Source: UBA1081 sp964454355 (GTDB lineage Bacteria; Bacillota; Clostridia; Oscillospirales; Acutalibacteraceae). Taken from it: a stretch of DNA of 5,135 bases. The notes under the pieces were generated by a model, which was given only the letters and a program-made list of their open reading frames with translations, was not told the DNA's origin and searched no databases. The translations under genes were made by a program, and so were the position numbers. The DNA lies in contig CAYVTA010000128.1 in NCBI GenBank assembly GCA_964454355.1, positions 1-5,135 on the forward strand, written 5' to 3'. This document shows positions 1 to 5,135 of this stretch, piece after piece (within the stretch, counting starts at the first letter, position 1; every line of letters begins with the position of its first letter).

Positions 1-2568
1 GTTGACAGCAGCTTCAGCGGGACCACCATGTATACCCACTACAATGCACTGCCCGGCGTGACCTACACCTATTTCGTTCAGGCCAAGCTGGACGGCTACG
101 TTGGTCCCGCGTCCGATGTCGTGACCGCCATCACTCCCGCTTACAACGCTCCCGAGATCAGCGAGGACGGCAATACCATCTACGTCAACGCCGACAACGC
201 ACAGGCTGTTCTGGACGGCAAGTACGGTTCCATCAGCGGCAAGACCATCGTCTTCACCGAGTCCATCGACGAGGTTCTGCAGCTGGGCCGCCCCACCAAG
301 TATGAGGGCAGCGAGACCGTCTACTACAACTATGTGGACTATCAGCTGCAGACCGAGCCCACCGGATGGAGCGAGAACATCCCCCTCATCATGCGCAGCC
401 ACTCTCACTATTACCGCACCGTCAGCAACGTCACCTTTAAGGCGGATGAGGGCGTTGAGATCGCAGGCTTCCACTTCGCTTCCGGCCATGTGGCCAGCAG
501 CGGCTATGACTACGTCCGCGAGGTGGAGCAGACCAGCGGCGTCACCCACTATGACCACCGTTCCCTGAAGGGCATCACCTTCGACGGCCTGACCATCACC
601 GGCAGCGCCATCTTCCAGGACTACCTCGATGACACCACCGTTCAGAACGTCACCTTCACCAACTGCACCTTCACCGGTGAGACTGATGACGGCAAGAACG
701 CCGCCATCAAGTTCCTGGCGGACAGCAAGTACTTTGACGATGTCACCGTTAAGAACTGCGTCATCGACGGCTACTATCAGGGCGTCTATGTTTCCGGCGT
801 CAACGGTCTGACCGTCACCGGCAACCAGATCACCAACACCATCCACAACGCCATCGCCCTGCAGAGTGTCACCGATCTGGAGACCGGCATTGTCCTCAAC
901 CCCGTCAAGGGCACCAGCAGCATCACCGGCAACCTGATCATGGCCGCTCAGGACCGCGCCATCCGTATGAATTACGTGGGCGGCGCCAAGATCACCATCA
1001 ACAACAACATCATCCTCAAGAGCGGCGACAGCGACGGCGAGCTCATCAAGGTCACCTCCGTTTCCGAAAGCGCCGAGATCGATCTGGAGAACAACTACTG
1101 GGACGGCGAGACCGATCTGGAAGGCGTTGTGATCGGCCTGACCCTGCCCGAGTCCACCGGCATCACCGGCGGCGAGTGGGCTCACATGGACATTGATGTC
1201 AGTGACTTCCTGGCCGAGGGCTATCAGGTCAACGAGGACGGCACCATCGACCAGATCCCCCTGGTGGTTGGCGACATCGATTGCGAGCCCGTCAAGGAAG
1301 GCCAGAAGGCCATCGCCACCGTGAACGCCTCCGGCGCCGGCCTGCAGTACGAGTGGCAGAAGTATGTTGGCGAGGGTTGGGTCGTCATCCCCGTTGAAAG
1401 CGCCTACGACCAGACCCTCATCACCAACACCGTTTCCATGTATGTCAACGGCTGGACGATCCGCTGCAAGGTCACCGACATGTTCGGCAACGAGGAGTTC
1501 GCCGACGTCACCCTCGTGGTCACCGAGAACGCTCCCACCGGCGTGAATGTCGTTCTGGACGCTGACAAGCTGCCCGCCATCACCTGGACCGGTGTGGAGG
1601 AAGCAGTCTCCTACAACGTCTACGTCTACGTTGAGGACAGCGAGGAGCACATCGCGGTCCTGTCCAGCGAAAACACCTTCCTGACCTATGAGGACGCCGA
1701 GGCCGGCAAGACCTACATCTTCGAGGTCTGCGCCGTGTTCGAGAGCGAGGCCGAGGGCGACAAGAGCTTCGACGGCACCGCCTCCGCACAGGTCACCATC
1801 GCTGTGCCCGTTGGCATTACCATCACCGAGCAGCCCACCGATGCAGCCGCCTATGACGGCGAGACCGTTGAGACTTCTGTGGTGGTCGACGGCAAGGAGC
1901 CTGTCTATCAGTGGTACTTCAAGGGCGTGAATGACGCCGACTTCAAGAAGTCCAGCAACACCACCGATACCTACTCCACCACCATGAACGCTGCCCGCAA
2001 CGGCTATCAGGTCTTCTGCGTCATCACCGATGCACACGGCAGCAGCGTCACCTCCGACACCGTCACCCTGTCCATGAAGTCCCCGCTGGCCATCACCAAG
2101 CAGCCCACCGATGCCGCCGCCAAGGCTGGCGAGGTCATCGAGGCTTCCGTGACCGTCACCGGCGACGAGCCCACCTATCAGTGGTACTTCCTGAATCCCT
2201 CTGTGGGCATCTGGCAGGCATCCAGCAACACCACCAACACTTACAGCACCACCATGACCGCCGCACGTGACGGCAATCAGGTCTTCTGCGTGGTCACCGA
2301 CAAGTGGGGCAACAGCGTCACCTCCAACACCGTCACCCTGTCCATGACCGTGCAGGCTGCCGTTCTGGAGATCGTCGCACAGCCCGAGGATACAGAGGCT
2401 GCCAGCGNNNNNNNNNNNNNNNNNNNNNNNNNNNNNNNNNNNNNNNNNNNNNNNNNNNNNNNNNNNNNNNNNNNNNNNNNNNNNNNNNNNNNNNNNNNNN
2501 NNNNNNNGGTCACCGATGCCTACGGCAACAGCGTCACCACCGATACCGTGACCCTGTCCATGGCATAA
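1..2568 (+). CDS. Large secreted multidomain protein, 5'-partial (Fn3 / right-handed beta-helix / Ig-like repeats)
   Basis: The frame is open from base 1, so the true start and any signal peptide lie off the left edge; 855 codons are present, ending in TAA. Domains in order (residue 1 = base 1): about 1-46, the end of a fibronectin type III domain (LPGVTYTYFVQAKLDGY); about 50-140, an N-terminal segment with the GKTIVF motif; about 141-370, a right-handed parallel beta-helix with repeated short V/I-x-N/D rungs (VQNVTFTNCTFTG, LTVTGNQITN, ITINNNIIL) closing with ENNYWDG; 421-510, Ig-like (W452, C489); 511-604, Fn3; then Ig-like repeats from 608, 698 and 791. The likely role is surface binding of glycans or host/matrix ligands. 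Beta-helices also occur in polysaccharide lyases, but no lyase active site can be assigned. The visible C-terminus (TVTLSMA) has no LPXTG sorting signal, SLH domain or membrane tail, so any anchor must be N-terminal or the protein is released. Codon use is strongly biased (ACC, ATC, GCC, GGC, AAC), suggesting good expression. The coding sequence is interrupted by 100 N near its end. Confidence 0.9.
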   Translation, partial: VDSSFSGTTMYTHYNALPGVTYTYFVQAKLDGYVGPASDVVTAITPAYNAPEISEDGNTIYVNADNAQAVLDGKYGSISGKTIVFTESIDEVLQLGRPTKYEGSETVYYNYVDYQLQTEPTGWSENIPLIMRSHSHYYRTVSNVTFKADEGVEIAGFHFASGHVASSGYDYVREVEQTSGVTHYDHRSLKGITFDGLTITGSAIFQDYLDDTTVQNVTFTNCTFTGETDDGKNAAIKFLADSKYFDDVTVKNCVIDGYYQGVYVSGVNGLTVTGNQITNTIHNAIALQSVTDLETGIVLNPVKGTSSITGNLIMAAQDRAIRMNYVGGAKITINNNIILKSGDSDGELIKVTSVSESAEIDLENNYWDGETDLEGVVIGLTLPESTGITGGEWAHMDIDVSDFLAEGYQVNEDGTIDQIPLVVGDIDCEPVKEGQKAIATVNASGAGLQYEWQKYVGEGWVVIPVESAYDQTLITNTVSMYVNGWTIRCKVTDMFGNEEFADVTLVVTENAPTGVNVVLDADKLPAITWTGVEEAVSYNVYVYVEDSEEHIAVLSSENTFLTYEDAEAGKTYIFEVCAVFESEAEGDKSFDGTASAQVTIAVPVGITITEQPTDAAAYDGETVETSVVVDGKEPVYQWYFKGVNDADFKKSSNTTDTYSTTMNAARNGYQVFCVITDAHGSSVTSDTVTLSMKSPLAITKQPTDAAAKAGEVIEASVTVTGDEPTYQWYFLNPSVGIWQASSNTTNTYSTTMTAARDGNQVFCVVTDKWGNSVTSNTVTLSMTVQAAVLEIVAQPEDTEAASXXXXXXXXXXXXXXXXXXXXXXXXXXXXXXXXXXVTDAYGNSVTTDTVTLSMA
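421..1110 (+). other. Right-handed beta-helix domain region
   Basis: This region encodes residues 141-370 of the first protein. Short beta-strand rungs recur (NVTFKADEGVEIAGF, GITFDGLTITG, NVTFTNCTFTG, DVTVKNCVIDG, LTVTGNQITN, ITINNNIILKS), with Asn/Asp/Gly turns and an Asn-ladder-like NNN, ending in NNYWDG, a common close of such helices. Between early rungs lies SGHVASSGYDYVRE (residues 161-174), a hydrophilic loop that I recall from other clostridial surface proteins with the same layout; that recollection is from memory and not checked. The family includes pectate-lyase-like enzymes and non-enzymatic adhesins. The sequence alone does not show which applies. Confidence 0.75.
1822..2565 (+). 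repeat. Three tandem Ig-like domain repeats
   Basis: Repeat units begin at 1822 (ITEQPTDAAA), 2092 (ITKQPTDAAA) and 2371 (IVAQPEDTEA), giving periods of 270 and 279 bases (90 and 93 residues). Each complete unit has the Ig-like core tryptophan (W638 and W728 in YQWYF) and a cysteine (C673 and C763 in QVFCV), followed by TD-x-x-G-x-SVT and a TVTLSM closing strand. The usual first Ig cysteine is absent, so no intradomain disulfide of the classical kind is expected. The first two units are very alike at protein and DNA level, including a Ser/Thr/Asn-rich stretch (SSNTTNTYSTTM) that suits an extended cell-surface stalk. The third unit is cut by the N gap. Confidence 0.85.
2408..2507. other. Assembly gap, 100 N, inside the last Ig-like repeat
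   Basis: There are exactly 100 N, a common placeholder length rather than a measured one. Reading frame 1 is preserved across it (V-T-D resumes at 2509). Aligning the broken unit to the preceding repeat, 55 residues should lie between EDTEAAS and VTDAYGN. This predicts about 163 unknown bases instead of 100 if only one unit is missing its middle; 163 also keeps the frame. Extra whole units could be hidden here because near-identical repeats tend to collapse in short-read assemblies. Confidence 0.9.
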
Positions 2569-2618
2569 GCCGCAGTACAGCTGACTGCAAAAAATCGAAA
2601 CGGTCCTAACCGAACGAT

Positions 2619-2657
2619 CCGGAGGCCGGCCCTTTTGGGGCCGGCCTCCGGTTTTTT
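2619..2657 (+). terminator. Intrinsic (rho-independent) terminator of the upstream gene
   Basis: A perfect 14-bp inverted repeat, CCGGAGGCCGGCCC (2619-2632) and GGGCCGGCCTCCGG (2638-2651), encloses a 5-base loop (TTTTG) and is followed immediately by six T (2652-2657). It lies 50 bases after the TAA of the first gene and points along the + strand. On the minus strand the nearest run of A (2588-2594) is about 25 bases from the stem, so it is not a convincing bidirectional terminator. Confidence 0.95.
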
Positions 2658-2726
2658 CTGCGGCTTTCCGTTTTTTATGCTTTTTTTGCGCACTTTTAGG
2701 ATGTTTTTTGCGTTTTTAGTGATTTT
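2652..2726. other. Helically spaced T-tracts upstream of the promoter (possible intrinsic DNA bend)
   Basis: T-tracts lie at 2652-2657, 2665-2667, 2671-2676, 2681-2687, 2694-2697, 2704-2709, 2713-2717 and 2723-2726. Their centres are on average 10 bp apart, close to one helical turn, and they end about 12 bp before the -35 box. Phased A/T tracts are known to curve DNA and can raise promoter activity in Firmicutes. The spacing is seen in the sequence; the bend and its effect are inferred. The first tract also serves as the terminator U-tract. Confidence 0.5.
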
Positions 2727-2738
2727 GCCTTCCCGTAT

Positions 2739-2767
2739 TTGACATTTACATATATTGGGTATATAGT
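2739..2767 (+). promoter_or_regulatory. Sigma-A type promoter for the LRR gene
   Basis: A perfect -35 box TTGACA (2739-2744) and a -10 box TATAGT (2762-2767) are separated by the optimal 17 bases. The expected start of transcription is near 2774-2775, giving a leader of about 75 bases to the ATG at 2849. No extended -10 TG is present. The placement after a strong terminator indicates that the second gene is transcribed independently of the first. Confidence 0.85.
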
Positions 2768-2783
2768 GAACGCGTATGTTCAC
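2766..2783. promoter_or_regulatory. Perfect 6-6-6 palindrome over the -10 box and start site (possible operator)
   Basis: GTGAAC (2766-2771) and GTTCAC (2778-2783) are perfect inverted repeats separated by GCGTAT. The left arm overlaps the last two bases of the -10 box and the centre covers the expected transcription start. A dimeric repressor bound here would block initiation. The symmetry is seen directly; that it is an operator, and for which regulator, is inference. Confidence 0.4.
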
Positions 2784-2832
2784 ACACGCCTGATTTTTGT
2801 GACCTTCTCGTGGCGGAACACCAAAACCTGTA

Positions 2833-2838
2833 AAGGAG
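2833..2838 (+). promoter_or_regulatory. Ribosome binding site of the LRR gene
   Basis: AAGGAG lies 10 bases before the ATG at 2849, within TAAAGGAGATC. It is a strong match to the anti-Shine-Dalgarno sequence, with slightly long spacing, and it decides this start because a signal peptide follows at once. Confidence 0.85.
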
Positions 2839-2848
2839 ATCTCTCATT

Positions 2849-2926
2849 ATGAAGCGAAAGCTTGGTCTCGGCATTCTGCTTGCAGCACTGGTCTGTATGC
2901 TGCTGTCTGTATCTGCCGGTGCCGCC
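2849..2926 (+). other. Signal peptide coding region
   Basis: Residues 1-26 have a basic start (MKRK), a hydrophobic core from L5 to V21, and small residues SAGAA at 22-26 that fit an A-x-A signal peptidase I site. A lipobox is not convincing: C16 sits inside the core (ALVC) but too early, with too little hydrophobic sequence before it. Confidence 0.85.
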
Positions 2927-5135
2927 GGCTACACTGCCTCCGGGCACTGCGGCAGCGGCCTCCGATGGGCACTGGATGACACCGGCACCCTTACCATCTC
3001 CGGCACCGGCCAGCTGGCCGACTACAGCTACCAAGACGCCCCATGGTCTGCGTACAGCGACTCCATCCGGCAGATCGTGGTGACCCACGGCGTCACCGGT
3101 CTCGGCAAGGCTGCTTTCCAGAACAGCCTGTCCCTGACCACTGTTTCCCTGCCGGACAGTATTTACTCCATCGGCGACGATACCTTCGCCTACTGCGCCA
3201 ATCTGACAGATATCACCATCCCCGACAGTGTCTATTTCATTGGCGACGATACCTTCGTTTACTGCGCCAGTCTGACGGAGATCACCATTCCCGACAGCGT
3301 GTATTCCATCGGCGACGATACCTTTGCCTATACCGGCCTGACGGATATCACCTTTCAGGGCAGCGCCCCTTCCATCGGTGATAACGCCTTTGCCGGCGTC
3401 ACAGCCAAAGTGTGGTATCCCAGCAGCGATCTCAGCTGGAACGCCTACACCAAGCTGAATTACGGCGGCAAGCTGACCTGGACTCCTACGGGCGGCCGTG
3501 CGCTGACCATTCTGGAACAGCCCCTGTCTGTCACCGCCTCTCTGGGCGAAACTGTGCGCTTCACCGTCTCCGCCAGAGGCGATGGGCTGCAGTATCAGTG
3601 GTATTGGCGTTGGGAAGGCCGCAGTTGGCAGGTCTCCGATGCGGATGGCAATGACACGGATACACTCACCGTTGCCGCCGCCTCTGTCAATAAGGATTAC
3701 CGCTGTGTCATCACCGACGCCTACGGAAACACCGTCATTTCCGATGTCGCCGTGCTGACAGCCAAGGCGCTCTCCGGCACCTGCGGCGACAGCGTCTACT
3801 GGGTGCTGGACGACACCGGCGTCCTCACCATCTCCGGCACCGGCAGGATGATCTATGACGCGCCCGACGGCATCGGCAACTACGCTTGGCGGGCGCCCTG
3901 GTATGCATATCGCAGCAGCATCACCAGCGTGGTCATTGAGCAGGGCGTTACCAGCATCGGACCTTACGCCTTCGCCGACTGCTATGAGCTTCTGTCCGTG
4001 TCCATCCCGGACACCGTCACCTTCATCGATGACTACGCATTCTCCCAGTGCGATTCCATCACCAGCATCACCATCCCGAAGAATGTGACCCGTATCGGCC
4101 TCCGCGCCTTCGGCGACTGCGCTGTTCTGGATTCTGTCATCATTCCCGGACAGGTCAGAGAGCTCTCTGCCTTTGCCTTCGCAGACTGCCCCAGCCTGGC
4201 CCGCGTGGAATTCCTGGGCAGCGCGCCCGCCATCGGCGAGAACGCCTTCGCCGGCGTCACCGCCAATGTGTTGTATCCCTGGGGCAATGCGTCCTGGACG
4301 CCCGCTGTCCGCCAGAGCTACGGCGGTAAGCTGACCTGGCGCAGCTCCGCCAGCGGTCAATGCGGCGACCAGCTGGTCTGGGAACTGAGCAACGAGGGCG
4401 TCCTTACCATTTCCGGTAGTGGTGATATGCCGGACTACGTTACCACGGGGCAGGCACCCTGGAGCCGCTATCGTATCACCGATATCCTGCAGCTGGATCT
4501 GCCGGAGGGTCTCACCTCTATCGGCAACTATGCCTTCGACAACTGCGACATGCTGAAGGAGGTCACCATCCCCGATGGTGTCACTTCCATCGGGGAGTTC
4601 GCCTTTGGCGCCTGCGACGCACTGACCACCGTCCGTCTGCCGGAGAGCCTGACCTCCATCGGCAGCTATGCCTTCCAGAGCTGTAATGCTCTCACGGAGG
4701 TTGTGATCCCCGACAGCGTCACCCACATCTATGTCAACGCCTTCTCCGGCTGCGATGCTTTGAGTACGGTCCGTCTGGGCAGCGGCCTGACCCATATCGG
4801 CAGCTATGCCTTCGGCTACTGCAAAGCGCTGACGGAGATCACCATCCCTGATGGCGTCAGCTATCTGGGCATGTACGCCTTCTCCGACTGCGCTGCTCTG
4901 CGGAAGGTCTCCTTCGCCGGCGGAAAACCCGATACGATCGGGAACAATCCCTTCTTCCGGGTCAGCGCTGATGTCTGCTACCCTGTGGAGGCTGACAGCT
5001 GGACTGCAGAGACCCGTAAGAACTACGGCGGCGATCTCACTTGGAAGCCCTGGGGTGTGCAAATCACCGCCCAGTCCGGCGGCGCGACCGTTTACGAGGG
5101 CGACACCGCTCACCTCAACGTTTCCGCCATCGGTG
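2849..5135 (+). CDS. BspA-like leucine-rich repeat surface protein, 3'-partial
   Basis: The ATG follows a good RBS, and the frame stays open for 762 codons to the window edge, where the gene is cut. The N-terminus MKRKLGLGILLAALVCMLLSV is a typical Sec signal peptide (positive n-region, hydrophobic core), with likely cleavage near residues 25-26 (SAGAA). Three modules each open with SG-x-CG...W-x-L...G-x-LTISG-x-G (starting at residues 31, 309 and 502), continue with BspA/TpLRR-type repeats of about 23 residues (pattern LT-x-ITIPDSV-x-SIG-x-x-AF-x-x-C), and close with a YP...W...YGG(K/D)LTW cap (W211, W497, W732). I count about 5, 5 and 7 repeats. An Ig-like domain (217-308; W251, C286) follows module 1, and another seems to start near 736. 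LRR_5/BspA proteins are exported surface proteins, some of which bind fibronectin, fibrinogen or host cells; the ligand here is unknown. No anchor is visible because the C-terminus is missing. Confidence 0.93.
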   Translation, partial: MKRKLGLGILLAALVCMLLSVSAGAAGYTASGHCGSGLRWALDDTGTLTISGTGQLADYSYQDAPWSAYSDSIRQIVVTHGVTGLGKAAFQNSLSLTTVSLPDSIYSIGDDTFAYCANLTDITIPDSVYFIGDDTFVYCASLTEITIPDSVYSIGDDTFAYTGLTDITFQGSAPSIGDNAFAGVTAKVWYPSSDLSWNAYTKLNYGGKLTWTPTGGRALTILEQPLSVTASLGETVRFTVSARGDGLQYQWYWRWEGRSWQVSDADGNDTDTLTVAAASVNKDYRCVITDAYGNTVISDVAVLTAKALSGTCGDSVYWVLDDTGVLTISGTGRMIYDAPDGIGNYAWRAPWYAYRSSITSVVIEQGVTSIGPYAFADCYELLSVSIPDTVTFIDDYAFSQCDSITSITIPKNVTRIGLRAFGDCAVLDSVIIPGQVRELSAFAFADCPSLARVEFLGSAPAIGENAFAGVTANVLYPWGNASWTPAVRQSYGGKLTWRSSASGQCGDQLVWELSNEGVLTISGSGDMPDYVTTGQAPWSRYRITDILQLDLPEGLTSIGNYAFDNCDMLKEVTIPDGVTSIGEFAFGACDALTTVRLPESLTSIGSYAFQSCNALTEVVIPDSVTHIYVNAFSGCDALSTVRLGSGLTHIGSYAFGYCKALTEITIPDGVSYLGMYAFSDCAALRKVSFAGGKPDTIGNNPFFRVSADVCYPVEADSWTAETRKNYGGDLTWKPWGVQITAQSGGATVYEGDTAHLNVSAIG
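3149..3352 (+). repeat. Three near-identical 69-bp tandem LRR units
   Basis: Units start at 3149, 3218 and 3287, and encode variants of (L/I)PDS(I/V)Y(S/F)IGDDTF. The first two differ at 13 of 69 bases by my count. The third has one codon fewer (66 bases), losing the CA pair in its ...AYTGLT end. All share the core GGCGACGATACCTT. The identity is higher than among the other LRRs of the gene, suggesting recent duplication or gene conversion. Confidence 0.85.
3497..3772 (+). other. Ig-like domain inserted between LRR modules 1 and 2
   Basis: Residues 217-308 start with the strand LTILEQPLSVTASLGE, have the core W251 in LQYQWYW and C286 in YRCVITDAYGN, and end with ISDVAVLTA. This is the same fold family as the Ig-like repeats of the upstream gene, whose last unit ends in a matching VTDAYGNSV. 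It probably spaces or displays the LRR modules. Confidence 0.8.
3773..4339 (+). repeat. LRR module 2 (opening motif, five LRRs, YGGKLTW cap)
   Basis: Residues 309-497 repeat the plan of module 1: opening SGTCGDSVYWVLDDTG and LTISGTG, then five LRRs (TSIGPYAFADC, TFIDDYAFSQC, TRIGLRAFGDC, RELSAFAFADC, PAIGENAFAGV), then a YP-W-YGGKLTW cap. The closing segment GSAP(S/A)IG(D/E)NAFAGVTA is almost the same in modules 1 and 2, so they arose by duplication of a whole module. Confidence 0.8.
4352..5044 (+). repeat. LRR module 3 (opening motif, about seven LRRs, YGGDLTW cap)
   Basis: Residues 502-732 open with SGQCGDQLVWELSNEG and LTISGSGDM, and carry more repeats than modules 1 and 2 (TSIGNYAFDNC, TSIGEFAFGAC, TSIGSYAFQSC, THIYVNAFSGC, THIGSYAFGYC, SYLGMYAFSDC, DTIGNNPFFRV). 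The cap is diverged (YPVEADSW...NYGGDLTW). There is no Ig-like domain between modules 2 and 3, and a new Ig-like start (VQITAQSG...VYEGDTAHLNVSA) follows this module at the right edge. Confidence 0.8.

Larger units (their letters stand above)
2569..2848 (+). other. Intergenic regulatory region between the two surface-protein genes
   Basis: This 280-base stretch has no credible gene. It holds, in order: an intrinsic terminator (2619-2657), T-tracts spaced about 10 bp (2652-2726), a sigma-A promoter (2739-2767), a palindrome over the -10/start site (2766-2783), a leader of roughly 75 bases and an RBS. Bases 2569-2618 hold no recognisable element. It is markedly T-rich compared with the flanking GC-rich coding DNA. 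Confidence 0.8.

Noticed and set aside
421..1110. Pectate lyase or other polysaccharide lyase activity for the beta-helix
   Set aside because: The fold is plausible, but no calcium-binding Asp cluster with catalytic Arg/Lys could be identified; the helix may be purely adhesive.
2408..2507. Frameshift or pseudogene at the N run
   Set aside because: The frame and the repeat pattern resume correctly after the gap; 100 is a placeholder, and the predicted true length also keeps the frame.
2601..2612. Second hairpin CGGTCCTAACCG before the terminator
   Set aside because: It has only a 4-bp stem and no T-run after it, so it is not distinguishable from chance.
2520..2783. Small minus-strand frame of 87 codons over the intergenic region
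   Set aside because: It crosses the terminator, the T-tracts and the end of the first gene; its Lys/Ile-rich product reflects the reverse of the T-tracts, and no homology or RBS is recognisable.
2775..2848. Riboswitch or structured leader in the 5' UTR of the LRR gene
   Set aside because: The leader is only about 75 bases, shows only weak 4-bp pairings, and matches no riboswitch consensus that I recognise.
2862..3083. Alternative plus-strand start near 2862
   Set aside because: It is in another frame inside the LRR gene, lacks an RBS, and gives a Pro/Ala-rich shadow protein.
3149..3352. CRISPR-like regular repeats
   Set aside because: The units are contiguous 69-bp coding repeats with no variable spacers, fully explained as LRRs.
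2780..5113. Long minus-strand open frame (777 codons) as a real gene
   Set aside because: It mirrors the sense codons exactly, starts inside the sense gene with no RBS considered convincing, has no signal or domain, and is explained by the absence of TTA, CTA and TCA in the sense frame. The sense gene has promoter, RBS, signal peptide and recognised repeats.

Overview
The window looks like a piece of a GC-rich Clostridia (Firmicutes) chromosome, probably from a gut-type Oscillospiraceae/Lachnospiraceae relative. Evidence: a consensus sigma-A promoter, a strong AGGAG ribosome binding site, a hairpin-plus-U-tract terminator, GC-rich codon use beside an AT/T-rich intergenic region, and two very large repetitive surface-type proteins built from Fn3, Ig-like, beta-helix and BspA-type leucine-rich repeat domains. 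The taxonomic call is inference from style. A run of exactly 100 N shows that this is a draft scaffold.

Layout: (1) 1-2568, the C-terminal 855 codons of a large secreted protein whose start lies off the left edge: end of an Fn3 domain, a right-handed beta-helix, an Ig-like domain, another Fn3 domain, then three tandem Ig-like repeats, the last interrupted by the N gap (2408-2507). (2) 2569-2848, a 280-base intergenic region holding a perfect 14-bp hairpin terminator, a stretch of T-tracts spaced about 10 bp apart, a near-consensus promoter (TTGACA-17-TATAGT), a palindrome over the -10/start site, and a clear RBS. (3) 2849-5135, the first 762 codons of a second large gene, with signal peptide, three BspA-like LRR modules, one Ig-like domain after module 1 and the beginning of another at the right edge.

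Both genes lie on the + strand but appear to be separate transcription units, because a strong terminator and a fresh promoter lie between them. They share the same Ig-like domain family (W...C-V-TDAYGN), so they probably belong to a locus of related surface adhesins or carbohydrate/host-binding proteins. No enzyme active site, mobile element, CRISPR array or RNA gene is visible. The long minus-strand reading frame opposite the second gene is a codon-bias artefact. I see no clearly new biological system; the most checkable points are the promoter architecture, the gap inside the Ig repeats, and the uncharacterised segment of the beta-helix protein.
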